Notes under the pieces: generated by a model | The model's input: only the letters and a program-made list of their open reading frames with translations | The model's database searches: none | What the model was told of the DNA's origin: nothing | Program-made: the position numbers and the translations under genes | Origin: Protula sp. h YS-2021 | Lineage: Eukaryota > Annelida > Polychaeta > Sabellida > Serpulidae | Direction of reading: 5' to 3' | DNA length: 64,000 nt | NCBI GenBank assembly: GCA_949752745.1 | Contig: OX457024.1 | Location: 53,198,510 to 53,262,509, forward strand | In this document: piece after piece, positions 41,133 to 51,408 of the stretch | How positions within the stretch are numbered: the stretch's first letter is position 1 | Layout: the number at the start of each line of letters is the position of its first letter

Positions 41133-41495
41133 TGTTAGTGTTACAGTACCTTTCGGAAGGGTGCAACTTCATGGCGCGGCCCGTACTTTGATGGGCACAG
41201 CTTCAGTGTATAAATAGAGGAGGTACTGTGTTACTACAAGGAGAACAGCGTGTGGTGCATTGTGGTGCACCAGGTTTAGTACCGGTTGGAATATGTTTGT
41301 CTTTGATAAGGTGTTTTCATTAAACATATTTGGTGTGTTGGGGAATTTAAAACGTTGTATTTTTTTGTGTGTTGAAATAAAACTATTAAAATTCAGGTTA
41401 TGTCAGTTTACTTATTTTCGTGGTCCGTGCGAACACACTCCCGTCGCTATTCGCGACACATGGTGACCCCGGAGTCATTTGAACACGCAACCGCA
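41133..41495 (+). mobile_element. LTR with primer-binding-site-like end, truncated retrotransposon
   Basis: About 328 bp run from TGTTAGTG to GCGACACA (TG...CA ends), with TATAAATAG at about 41212 and an AATAAA near 41374 in the right order for an LTR. Directly after it TGGTGACCCCGGAGTC resembles the primer-binding site region of Ty3/gypsy-type elements. Only about 35 bp of internal sequence follow before element C sequence resumes. Family is not resolved. Confidence 0.5.
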
Positions 41496-41557
41496 GAGAA
41501 CGTGAGCTTTGCCTCTTGCATTCATTGTTTTTACCACTGCTTGCAATGTTGATTTTT

Positions 41558-42578
41558 ACCACCTGTTACAGTATCCATAGCAACGCTGGCTTTGCCGCCT
41601 GTCTGTTTACAAACACTGCATAACAAGAGCTGTGTGTGTTTTAGTGTACAGTAGACTTTGTACTTTTAAGCTATTTGAGAAAAGAATTACTCTTAGAAAA
41701 AATGCTGTTAGAGAACAGGCGAGAAGTTGCGAGAAGTTTTACATATTGAAAGAGCATTCTATAAAATATGTGCTAACGTTTTTCTTTTAATACGGATGCT
41801 AACTCTTTTAGGATAGCATAGTAAATGGTTTGTAACATATTAATTTAGATTAGTAAGAGATAATATATTCAGGTGAGTTTTTTTTCTGTTGTTTTGTGTT
41901 TGGACATTTTTTAGTAAACAAAATTCTACAATGCTGTAAAATGCTGCAAAACAGACTGACCAGTCGAAATACACAATTCATAAACCAGTACGGGAGTACA
42001 TGGTTTAAAAAAAAACTAGTCAACGAGAGCAATTTTTTTCACTTTAAAGTAGATATAAAGCGACAGTCCAGCAACAACTTCCTATATAAATTTTTTTTAT
42101 TTTCAAAACCAACTGCACAGTCAAATCAAATGAGAATTACGACGCAATGCTGGTCTGTCCCGACTGCCACCTGCCACCAAAAAAAAAATTCTCGACTGCC
42201 GCCTAGGGGGGGGCGTCACTGAGCTGGAATCGGCGGCACAATGAAGTGAGCTGGAATCAGCGTCCACACTTTATGGTCTGACCTGACTGCCGCTTAGGGG
42301 GGGGTTTGTCCCGAATGTCGGCTAGGGGGGGGGGTGGGAGTCTTGATTTTGGCCACCTGCCCCGTAGCACACCGATTTTGCATGTGATCAAATTGCTGTG
42401 TGTAACTTATGCTCACTTGATAGAATGTTGCTTGCCTAGGGGGGGGGGGGTAGAATGACGTCACTGCAGTAGAATCCTTACTGCAGTAGAATCCTTACTG
42501 CAGTAGAATTCTTACTGCAGTAGAATCCTTACTGCAGTAGAATCCTTACTGCTGTAGAATCCTTACTTTCCCCCTACT
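41558..42578. repeat. Element C right inverted repeat (about 1 kb)
   Basis: Inverse of 35253-36246. The terminal 17-bp unit is present about six times here (42465-42566) against three on the left. Confidence 0.85.
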
Positions 42579-42581
42579 TTT

Positions 42582-42715
<134 letters not shown>

Positions 42716-43360
42716 TTTGTGTGTGTATGTGGGTTTGCGTGCGTGTATGTGTTCAACAAAGAGGGTTTGTTTACAAACATGGTTTTTTAGTGTTTGTGTG
42801 GATGGGTGATGATTTGACTATCCCCCTACATCCGCCACTGAAAAAACTCAATAATCTTAATATGTAGTTTTCGCATAGTGCAGTTGAACAATTACACTAA
42901 AGGCATTCTGAAATATCGATAAAATGAGGAGTCTGAGTTTTTTGCCATATCTGCAAAACTCAAATTCAGAGGTGAAAAACTGGGCTGCATTGACAACAAT
43001 GTTTTATTGATTAAGCAACTCATATCATTCAACTCCAAGTAATCCGAGCACCTTGCCAATTCAGGTAAAATCAAGGAATTCAAAGAAACGCTGAAAGAGT
43101 TTTGGAATTCTTAATTATCAGCAAATATAAAAATACGTCAGCCATTGAGCAAAATCATATATTGATTCACTAAACTGTGTTTGTCAGGATGCATATCATG
43201 TCGCTTTCGACTGAGTGAAAAAATAAAAATAAAGCAAACTAAGGGCGCCGGGCAGAACTGGCGGAATGCCAAAGAAATATGATCCAATAAAAAAGGGTTT
43301 TCATTGCAAATTTAACAAATTCCTTTGTGAGAAGTACGGTCGTATCACAGAAGAACATAC
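42716..43360. other. Heparanase intron, exon-proximal part
   Basis: No coding evidence. The donor of the next exon (minus strand, GTATGTTC) occupies 43353-43360. Confidence 0.5.
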
Positions 43361-43569
43361 CTGAGTACTGAGCACTTCTTTTCCCACCAGTTGCTTAAAC
43401 ATGGCGGCCAACCAATAGTTCGGTCTCGGTTCCAAATGCTTATCCACGAGCGCAAACCAAAAACCATAAAAGGTTTGACGTACAACAAGACTTAGTCCGA
43501 GACTAGCTGAGAGGCCAAGCTTGTCCAGCAGCATAAAACCGGCGACGTACGTCTCGGCTATGCCATTCC
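43361..43569 (-). CDS. HPSE: Heparanase, penultimate exon
   Basis: This minus-strand exon of 209 nt is bounded by an acceptor (TTTGATTAG, 43570-43578) and a donor (GTATGTTC below 43361). It encodes about 69 residues: ETYVAGFMLLDKLGLSASLG, then LVDKHLEPRPNYWLAAMFKQ and LVGKEVLSTQ, the conserved region joining the heparanase (beta/alpha)8 barrel to the C-terminal domain. It ends in phase 0, matching the exon at 55-450. Earlier exons are not in the window; they must lie beyond 64000 or between repeats I could not resolve. Confidence 0.88.
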
Positions 43570-44269
43570 CTAATCAAATAAAATGAAAATCAAATATAAT
43601 GAAAATTTCCGCGACATAGTTTACCTTTCGACATCTACCTGCCTCAATAAATCAAGCTTACATCTCAAAAATTGACGATTAGTTAAATACTTTTAACATA
43701 TATCCAAGATTAACACCAGTTACTTATAATTAACCCGTATTTGATTATTGTACTAATTTATAAATTTCGTATGACTCGGTAAATATTTTTCTTCTGGTGC
43801 CCCCGAAATTATCACCTCTCGGAGAGGCAAAAATCAGCAAGTAGTACATTAAAATAAGTCTGTTAAAGAAAAAGTGAGTGTGAGATTAGAATGAAGAGTG
43901 AAGATGTGTAGTTGTCATATGGGCAATAAAGGAAAGTCGTGAATTGGCCCAACTATAATCGCTGCTAAAAAGTTTTCAGATAGTTAAATAAAAACAATTT
44001 TGCCATCTGAAATGCTATTGCTGATGTCAAAATATAAGTTAATGAGATTGATTTGTTGATATCTCTAATTACATTTTGAAGAAAAAGTTTGGCATTAAAT
44101 TTAAACGGAATTCAGTATGTCTCGATCTGTGTACAATTTTGAATCGGCACTGAAAAAAGACATTTCTGGTTGCGTATAAATCACAATCAAATCGATACAA
44201 GGTGCAATTTGCCCGGACAGAGGCCGCGACTTCCAATCAGCGTTGCATCGATGTTGAAGTGTTTATTTG
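43570..44269. other. Heparanase intron, no gene seen
   Basis: AT-rich DNA with only short frames, apart from the splice acceptor at its left edge. Confidence 0.45.
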
Positions 44270-46849
44270 GTTACTCGTAAAACCCGTTTTGCGAAATGAA
44301 ACGAACATTTACTTCACAAAAGCCAAGTTCCGCTTATCTTTAGCTTAAAACTGCCGTCGAAGTAAATCCCGCAGATCACGCCTGTTGTAGAAAAATTTCA
44401 CCTTTAATAAAGGACTACACATTTACTGAGATGCGTATTGTACCAGAGTGAACGAACAAACCGCAAATTGATTTTGAAGATTTTAATTCCATTAAAATGT
44501 AACAAGTTTAATGCACTATTAACATGCTACGACTTAATTAGGTGGGAGAACCCACTTTGGTGGATTCAGCTCCAAAAGAGGCCCTCTTAGAAAACGAAAC
44601 TTAAGAGTGGGCAAGCCCTGATGGGTAGAGCCATACCAGAGAACTCTTCCCCTTCAGTCAGCCCATGACCATGGGTAAAACTATCGGAGAAGAGCCATCT
44701 ACTAGACATGTTTCTGCCCTCATAAGATAATTTGGCTAACGGGAATACCAGTATAGGAAGAACTATGGAAGAACTTGAAGGCTCTTCCCATCTACGCGCT
44801 TTCCTCTTACCTTCCTCCTCCACACTTTTCAACGCACAGCACCATTCATTTTATCCGACTAGGCATAAGAATAAAGACAAGGATAAATACGACCACCGCC
44901 CTCCTTCTCTCATGCTATAACACCACTCCCTCCTGCTTCCAGAAAGTGACACGGCCATCCGGAGTCGAATGACATACATAAGGACAGACAAACGCTTGAA
45001 CATTTGCAAAATAATAATAACACTTTCTAACTTTAAACATACTGTGAAAACACCGGGTAACTGCGATATGGACTATCTGTGCACTGAGATCAACTCAATT
45101 TTATCAATGAAACAAATTTCATTCATATAATTTTCCACTCAAAATAAACGGACTGAGAATTACATAATTACAAAAACAAACCAAAACTCTATGACAAAGG
45201 GGGATGGAGTGATAAATCTTTTCGTCTATTCATCGCTGCCCTCCAGTCTATCCATGTACACAAGTCTTTAATTAAAAATGTTACAGTCACTAATTTCTTT
45301 GAGACTGGTTGGCTTAGCATTGCTTCCTTCCTCTGCCGTTGGTCCTGGGGGACTCCCTGAAACCACGCTTTCACTTGCCTGGCGCTGATCCTTTCTGACC
45401 CTGAGTGCAGTCCTTCCGACAGACGGCCAGTCAGGATTAAAAATTAATTTTCCACCACACTAAAAGGTCCAACTGAATAAAGCTATGGTAATTCATATCG
45501 AGTAAACTCTTTTAGATAGAATTTAATAAATATGACGGGTGAACCAAAACCCATACACAATATGTCTTCCAAAGAAACGTGTTGTAAGGCATTAAACGAG
45601 TTTGCTAACTGAAAAACCTGGTATGCCTTGACCTTACATTCTACAAAAAAAACTAGAGTCCGACCAGGCTCTGCTGTAAGATTATAATATCCCGCTTTTA
45701 ATGCGATTAGAAATATATTTTCCAAGAATATGCACAGGACAAAGCGAGGCCTATGTGTTACCTCGCAGACTGGAAGTGGAAAGGGGCAGCTGAATCTCTT
45801 AAAACGTTTCTAAGCCCCTAGTGGCGATTTTTGATCTGAGTCAGAAAAGAAGACCTAGTAGACATCCGAGGATGCCACCATCAGACAGAAAACGAAGAAC
45901 CAACCCCAGTCCCATTCACATAGCGCCATATAAACCGGTCTTAGCATAGTACCAACCTATAACTTTCTATCGACGAGGGTCTTACGCGAAACTGTTCGTA
46001 TAAATATTCCAGAAAATCTGCAATTACACCTAGTGGAGCTTTGTATGGATCAGGTTTTTGTTTCTCTCCCTAACCCGAAAATTTTTTGCATTGGGAGCGA
46101 TAAGCCTTAGTGGTACGCGGGTGGTGTATTCCAATAAGTTATCTTATTTACTCTTTCAGAAACGCCTTGTTATTTTTAAATTGATTACAACCACCATGCC
46201 CTCTGGACTAGGAGAGGTGGGACGGAGGCTTCTCATGACTGGGGAGGTGAAAGCAGCTCTATGCCTGGAGTTCTATGCCTGGTGCCACGGCGCAATTAAA
46301 ATGATTCTGTTTCATCTGAACAAGATAAGGCTGAGCAAACCTATCTTACGATTGCCTGTTGGGGAACTGCATACAGCGATAGATCTAAGTCAAGGAGCCG
46401 CACGGAGACTGAGCCGCTAGGAGTTTCCATTCCGAAACCACTCCTTTTGAACCAGTGGGCCCACACATGAGGCCAGTTTCGCTAACACATTGAGACTGCC
46501 ACCAAAGAAAAGCAAAATGCTGTGAGTTCTAGAAAAAAATCCCTCCCCACCTACTAACTGGGTCAGCTCGACTAATCGGGTGCTATAAAGGGGTCCTTTG
46601 ATGGAACGTTCTGGAGTCACCCACCACTGTAGGTCTTCGATAGCTGTTGTGAGAGATGTCTACCAGTTAGTTTCTGACTGTGCCAAATTTCTTAAAAGTC
46701 CTGTCCCCCCCGAAGTTTGTTTCACCAGCAGAAGGGTTTGAAGACTGACTTGAGCTTAGTCCATATGAGCTAAAACCAGTCATTCAAATACTGCAACACA
46801 TGCGGGGCAGTTAATAGGCCGAACGGCAGCGCAAAAAACAATAACTTCC
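44270..46849 (-). mobile_element. Decayed DIRS-like element on the minus strand, left part (interrupted by element B)
   Basis: Fragments lie in the right order leftward: an RT piece (ALPFGLLTAP, then QYLNDWF) at about 46755-46843; an RNase H end (GSLNVLAKLAS) at about 46480-46520; a tyrosine-recombinase C-terminus (VSLEDILCMG, IKFYLKEFT) at 45490-45600; and, about 1.1 kb further, a relic of the internal complementary region (ACTCGTAAAACCCGTTTTGC, TTACTTCACAAAAGCC) at 44270-44350. The last spacing agrees with the intact DIRS at 21495. Stops and deletions are many. The last six bases (46844-46849, ACTTCC) are the left TSD of element B. The relic continues at 63386. Confidence 0.72.
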
Positions 46850-47215
46850 AGTAGGAAAGGACAGTTCTACAGCACTTTGTGACGTCATACTGTCTGGAAG
46901 TGACGTCATCATGTCTGGAAGTGACGTCATCATGTCTGGACCGGAAGTGACGTCATAGGCGTAGTCATGGCAACGAAGTAAACATGGCAACACAGTGGTG
47001 TAGTGCATGGAAACGAAGCCTAGCCAAGGCGACATAGCCAAAGTGAGGACCCCCCCCCCCCACCTAGCCGGCAGTCGGGACCCCCCAATCCCCCCCCCCC
47101 CACCTAGCCGGCAGTCGGGACCCCCCACCCCTAGCCAGCAGTCGGGACAGACCCCCCCCCCCCCCCCGCCCCTAGCCGGCAGTTGGGACCGGCAGTTGGG
47201 ACCGGCAGTTTTTTT
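46850..47215. promoter_or_regulatory. Left terminal array of element B (CRE motifs and C-tracts)
   Basis: Four TGACGTCA sites, one ACCGGAAGT, then C-tract spacers with CCTAGCCGGCAGTCGGGACC units. It is much shorter than in element A and lacks the TATATAAGG leader promoter seen there. Confidence 0.7.
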
Positions 47216-47690
47216 TTCTAACGTGTGATAACTTTCGTTATAGTTGGTCGATTTCAATGAAAATTTCATTGTTTGATTCAGTTTTATGTAAAGTTTTGTT
47301 ATAAAGTGATCATGAACTAGTTGCGCAGCTGGCTGTATGCATATGTACCACCATTTTAACTTTGTAAAACTGGGATTACTTTTGTTATACTTGACTGATT
47401 TAAATGGAAATTTCACTGTTTGATTCAGTTTTCTATCTAGTTTTAACATGATCATGGGCTAGGTGCGCAGGTGGTTGCATGCATAATTTGACATGTCGCC
47501 ATTTTAACTGAAAAATTGTGATAACTTTCGTTATAGTTAACCTATTTACATGACAATTTCACCATTTGATTCAGTTTACAGTAGTCCTGTGCTATTTCGC
47601 GGATGAATACTATTTGACTTCACCGTCAGATGTCTCTGCTTTTCAGCTGTATAACTCTACAACTGTAAGTGAGACATTCATATACACAAG
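47216..47690. repeat. Subterminal units of element B, left
   Basis: Three diverged copies of the unit with TTTGATTCAGTTTT, GGCTGTATGCAT and GATAACTTTCGTTATA, then the block ending in a splice-donor-like CTGTAAGTGAG near 47663. Equivalent to 2985-3510 in element A. No gene is seen. Confidence 0.65.
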
Positions 47691-47897
47691 TAAAATTCTG
47701 CTGAGTCAGCTTTTTAGCAATTTTTGAGCAAGTTACACACCATATTTTGATTACATGTAAGTAGCATAAAAGCATGAGTGAAACATGTCAGCCAGTGATA
47801 AATTCTACTGAGTCAGCAATTTTAACAATATTTACACACCATTATTTGATTATATGGAAGTGGCATAAATACATGTGTAACGAGAGAATACTTCACA

Positions 47898-48338
47898 ATG
47901 TTGACATTACTTCTTGACAGATGTATGACTATGGACGACGTCTTCAAAGTGAACTATATTGACTATGTGTTTTCAAAGCTTCCTGCTTTTGAATCGGATT
48001 GGATGTTACAAGTGAAGAATTTGCATCAGCATTGGGAAGCTGTTGGAAAGGTCATTCCAAGAGATTGTTTCATCCGCTCGTTTCTACGTGAATGTGAAGA
48101 ACTGCATTTACCATCAACTTACGACATTGATTCAGCATTTATCAATGCGAATACAATTTGGGCAGTTGAACTCATGTTAGATGTAGCTGCAAGAATCATT
48201 TTACATTATGATGATGACATTCCATTGACGACGAAATTATTAGAACTTGTTCGGTTCAACCATGGACGAGTTGAAGTGAATTCAAAAGTTTGCAAGTTCT
48301 TTGAAAAGGGAGCTGACTCAGCAGATAGTTGGGTATAA
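47898..48338 (+). CDS. Early protein of unknown function (element B)
   Basis: The frame gives 146 aa; it is the homologue of 3582-4049 without the 12-codon duplication. MTMDDVFKVNYIDYVFSKLP opens a helical protein with acidic patches. The frame is open in both elements despite many substitutions, which argues that it was functional in the progenitor. A TATA-like CATAAATAC and AP-1/MARE-type TGAGTCAGCA motif lie upstream (47806-47875). Confidence 0.6.
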   Translation: MLTLLLDRCMTMDDVFKVNYIDYVFSKLPAFESDWMLQVKNLHQHWEAVGKVIPRDCFIRSFLRECEELHLPSTYDIDSAFINANTIWAVELMLDVAARIILHYDDDIPLTTKLLELVRFNHGRVEVNSKVCKFFEKGADSADSWV

Positions 48339-48425
48339 AAAGGAGTGAACTCAGCAGAGTGAAGTCATTTCTCAGCAGACAGTTGGAGGGAGTGGACTGA
48401 CTCAGCAGATTGTAGGGTATAAAAG
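48335..48425 (+). promoter_or_regulatory. Duplicated TATA region before the PC4/zinc gene (element B)
   Basis: GGGTATAAAAAGGAGTG (its TAA is the stop of the preceding frame) and, 80 bp on, GGGTATAAAAGGGAGTG, each followed by CATTTCTCAGCAGACAGTTG. The segment is a tandem duplication relative to element A. Confidence 0.5.
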
Positions 48426-48497
48426 GGAGTGAAGTCGTCATTTCTCAGCAGACAGTTGGAGGGAGTGGACGTGAAGTCATCAGTACATTGTATAACC

Positions 48498-49125
48498 ATG
48501 GAGAACAAGACAAGCAGCTTTAAAATTAGTGCAAACTTAACCATTACTGTGGAGCATGGAGAATATGGGCCATTTCTACGCATCACACGTGGAGAGAGAT
48601 GGTGTGCTTATTCACCATCTTTGTGGAAGATTGTGTGCCAGAGCTTGAAACATTTACGCGACATTGGCTTCAAACTATACTTAACGCAAACGAAGTGGCT
48701 GGAAGTCATTTCATACTTGGATATGCGCTATGTGAGTTTTGTGCGCACATCACGGTTTGAAGGGAAAGAATACACACATCACATCAACATGAATGATGGT
48801 GAATGGGAGACACTGCTTCAGGAGATGGACAACATCAACTCAGCCCTATCACCATGTGAGGAATGTCATGACAAGAAAACTATCATCAAGCTGCAAAAGG
48901 GATGGTCGGATGAAGGTGTCAAAGCTAGCCAAGAAAAGGCTGGCTGAAGTTCAGTTGGAGAACATGAACGTGCAAAATCAACTTGGACTTACCTGCGACT
49001 ATTGCGGTGCTTGTGGATATGTAGAGGATTATCATTGCCACTGCCACAAGTACAATTGCAAGATGTGTGAACCAAACAACTTCTGCAGCAAGTGTGGAGT
49101 ACTTAAAGTCAGTGAAGCAAAGTAG
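48498..49125 (+). pseudogene. PC4-like plus zinc-cluster protein, tandem copy 1, frameshifted (element B)
   Basis: The first frame (48498-48947) encodes the PC4-like units with Trp-opened helices (SPSLWKIVCQSL, TKWLEVISYL, GEWETLLQEM). A shift near 48890 puts the Cys/His cluster (CDYCGACGY, CHCHKYNCKMC) into another frame ending at 49125. Copy 2 at 49245 is intact and shows the expected fusion of both parts. Confidence 0.6.
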
Positions 49126-49244
49126 AAGCTAGAACTTGTTCCATTCCACTATGAATGAGTTGAAGTGAATTTAAAAACTTTGTAATATGTTTGGGTAGAT
49201 AGTTGGACATAAAAGGAGTGAAGTTATCATTTCATTGTATAACC

Positions 49245-49868
49245 ATGGAGAAGAAGAAGAAGACAAGCAGCTTTAAAATTAGTGCAAACATAACTGTGCA
49301 ACATGGAAAATTTGGACAATTTCTACGAATCAAACGTGGAGAGATTTGGGTTGCTTTATCACCATCTTCGTGGAAGATTGTGTGTGAGAGATTTAGAGAT
49401 TTACGCACAGTTGGCTTCAAACTATACTTAACGCAAAATAAGTGGCTGGAAGTCATTTCAATCTTGGGCATGCGTTATATAACTTTTGCACATACATTGC
49501 TGGTTCACGGACTAGGATGTACGAAGTACATCAACATGGATCATGATGAATGCGAGACATTGCTTCAGGAGATGGATAACATTAACTCAGTCTTGTTACC
49601 ATGTACGAAATGTCATGTCATAAATCCTATCAAGCTGCGAAAGGATGGTCGGATGAAGGTGTCAAAGCTATCCAAGAAAAGGCTGGCTGAAGTTCAGTTG
49701 GAGAACATAAAGGTACAAAATCAACTTGGACTTACCTGTGACTATTGTGGTGCTTGTGGATATGTGGAGGATTATCATTGCCACTGCCACAAGTATAAAT
49801 GCAAGTTGTGTGAACCAAACAACTTCTGCGGCAAGTGTGGAGTACTTAAAGTCAGTGAAGCAAAGTAA
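49245..49868 (+). CDS. PC4-like plus zinc-cluster protein, tandem copy 2, intact (element B)
   Basis: The frame gives 207 aa. Residues 5-115 hold two strand-strand-helix units (FKISANITVQ, FLRIKRGEIW, SPSSWKIVCERF; FKLYLTQNKWLEVI) and a third Trp-less end (DHDECETLL). A basic linker (RMKVSKLSKKRLAEVQ) follows, then a C-terminal Cys/His cluster of about 45 residues (CDYCGACGY, CHCHKYKCKLC, CGKCGVLK) likely to bind two or more zinc ions. This suggests a nucleic-acid-binding regulator; no known family combines these parts to my knowledge. A TATA-like CATAAAAGG lies 35 bp ahead. Start chosen by homology to copy 1. Confidence 0.62.
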   Translation: MEKKKKTSSFKISANITVQHGKFGQFLRIKRGEIWVALSPSSWKIVCERFRDLRTVGFKLYLTQNKWLEVISILGMRYITFAHTLLVHGLGCTKYINMDHDECETLLQEMDNINSVLLPCTKCHVINPIKLRKDGRMKVSKLSKKRLAEVQLENIKVQNQLGLTCDYCGACGYVEDYHCHCHKYKCKLCEPNNFCGKCGVLKVSEAK

Positions 49869-49892
49869 AAGCCCACAAGACACTGAAACAAG

Positions 49893-50201
49893 ATGGGCGC
49901 ATGTTTTAAAAATGCTTATGTTGACTTGATGATTGCTAAACTTGCTTGCTGTGGCACTCCAGACTATCAACTTTATCATTTGGACGCTTTTTGGGATGTT
50001 GTACTACATTCAAGATTTCTTGGAGAATGTCATAAAATTGGAATAGAAGAAGATCCTGACTTTGACTTTGATTCTGCGCTTTATTCTGCTCGTACTGATG
50101 TGGAAGTATATTTCACCGTAGTTGATCATTTGAGAGATTGTTGTGAACTACAAGAAGAAGAAGAAACCGAGCAGCTTTATCAGGTAACTTTAACCTTTTA
50201 A
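49893..50201 (+). CDS. Early protein of unknown function (element B)
   Basis: The frame gives 102 aa starting MGACFKNAYVDLMIAKLACC. It matches 4732-5091 of element A apart from a 9-10 residue deletion and the 3' end. It resembles the second half of the 47898 protein (FLGECHKIGIEEDPDFDFDS against FLRECEEL and an acidic run). The CAG/GTAACT at about 50181 may be a weaker splice donor at the place where A has a perfect one. Confidence 0.5.
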   Translation: MGACFKNAYVDLMIAKLACCGTPDYQLYHLDAFWDVVLHSRFLGECHKIGIEEDPDFDFDSALYSARTDVEVYFTVVDHLRDCCELQEEEETEQLYQVTLTF

Positions 50202-50245
50202 TCATCTTTGTGATAATATAGTGAATCTTATGCGAGTTGATAACA

Positions 50246-50377
50246 ATGTTTTTCTTACTAGTAAATTTTGTTTTATGTGAGTGGTTTCAACGTAAACAAA
50301 GAAAGAACATGATAGAAGAGGCAGCAAATATATTAAAAGATATTTTATTACAGGAAGAAACCGACATGTCAGAATAA
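50246..50377 (+). CDS. Possible 43-aa single-pass membrane protein (element B)
   Basis: A short frame starts with a hydrophobic helix (MFFLLVNFVLCEWF), then basic residues (QRKQRKN) and an acidic amphipathic tail (IEEAANILKDILLQEE). It is deleted in element A, so conservation cannot be tested here. The positive-inside pattern suggests an N-out or signal-anchor peptide. It could be chance. Confidence 0.3.
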   Translation: MFFLLVNFVLCEWFQRKQRKNMIEEAANILKDILLQEETDMSE

Positions 50378-50397
50378 AGAAAAGAAACAAAGTCAAC

Positions 50398-50828
50398 ATG
50401 GAGAATCTTGTACTATTTAGCGGTCACAAGGACGTTCTTTCAAATATGTTTCCAACACGACTTGAAAAGTATGGACATGTGTTCAACTCAAGCGAAGCGT
50501 TGTATCAATATGAGAAAGCAGTTTTTCATCACCGCCAAGATATTGCTTCAGCCATTGCTTCATGTAGAAATGGATATGAAGCGAAACGTATTGCTAAAGT
50601 GATAAAGCCATGTCCTTACCAGTGAAGAGAAGCAAAATGCAAGATGTTTTACAAGTCAAATGGAATCAGTGTGTATTGTTTCACAACAAGTTGAAAGAAT
50701 GTAAAGACAAAACTTTAGTTGAAGCAACGGATGATCATTGGTGGGGAGCTGGTGTAAAACAAGTGTCATCTGGATATCCTGGTCAGAATATTATGGGAAA
50801 GTTGTTAGAACTGTTGTGTGAGACTTGA
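50398..50828 (+). pseudogene. NADAR (YbiA-like) domain protein, frameshifted (element B)
   Basis: Frame 1 (50398-50625) reads FSGHKDVLSNMFP and FNSSEALYQYEKAVFH, the conserved N-terminal blocks of the NADAR family. After a shift near 50600, frame 2 reads KWNQCVLFHNKL, LVEATDDHWWGAGV and GQNIMGKLLELL, the C-terminal blocks including the Glu-Ala-Thr and Trp-Gly motifs. Total length is about 143 residues, the normal family size. NADAR proteins are N-glycosidases acting on ADP-ribosylated or related substrates; some reverse ADP-ribosylation of guanine in nucleic acids. An anti-defence role for the element is inference. It is absent from element A through deletion. Confidence 0.78.
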
Positions 50829-50995
50829 TGTGCAGACGTGCGGACATGTAAATTTGAAGTGTGTTAAGTGAACAACAACTGGAAAAAAAATTGCTGAACT
50901 TGACAGACTTGTGCTACATTGCCGGAGCAGCATAACTTGACAGACTTGTGCTGCATTGCTGGAGCAACATCTCACAAGACTGCATAATAGCGGAC
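50829..50995. repeat. Spacer with a 55-bp direct duplication
   Basis: AACTTGACAGACTTGTGCT occurs twice (about 50898 and 50935) with GCATTGC-GGAGCA between. No frame of note. Confidence 0.5.
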
Positions 50996-51318
50996 ATGAC
51001 ACTGAGACAATATATTGTGCAAAAAGCTTATTGTGAAGAACTGTTATCAGCTGTAAAAAGTTTGCATATTTAGTCTGTCCTGCTTGTCAACATGAAGAGT
51101 GCCAAGAACATACTTGTCATGCTGCATGTGTTTATACATATTGGAATGAAGCTAAATATTACATTCTTTTAGATAAAGTGTTAGAGAATGCAAATCAAAG
51201 TTGTGAGAAATATGGTGTAGATGCTATTACATTGGATGAACTCAGTCATTGGTTGGTGTTCATTGAAGACCAATGGTCTCCAGTTATTCATACCATTGTA
51301 TCCATACTTGATTTGTAA
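50996..51318 (+). pseudogene. Small Cys/His-rich protein, frameshifted (element B)
   Basis: The ATG at 50996 opens about 20 codons (MTLRQYIVQKAYCEELLSAV). A 1-nt shift at the AAAAAG run near 51057 leads into a frame with CPACQHEECQEHTCHAAC, a dense possible zinc site, and an acidic Trp-containing end (LDELSHWLVFIEDQW) to a TAA at 51316. Family not recognised. It is followed by the integrase promoter. Confidence 0.45.
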
Positions 51319-51408
51319 ATATATGTTAGTTAAGTGATGTTAGTTAAGTGATGTTGGTTGAGTTATAAAATAAAACGTGTTCTGTTCAGACGTGTTTTTT
51401 CATTCATC

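Noticed and set aside
46058..46420. 120-aa plus-strand frame
   Set aside because: It lies inside the minus-strand DIRS relic and has no recognisable domain.
43570..46843. Further upstream heparanase exons
   Set aside because: I looked on the minus strand for the next conserved barrel block and found only DIRS relic pieces.
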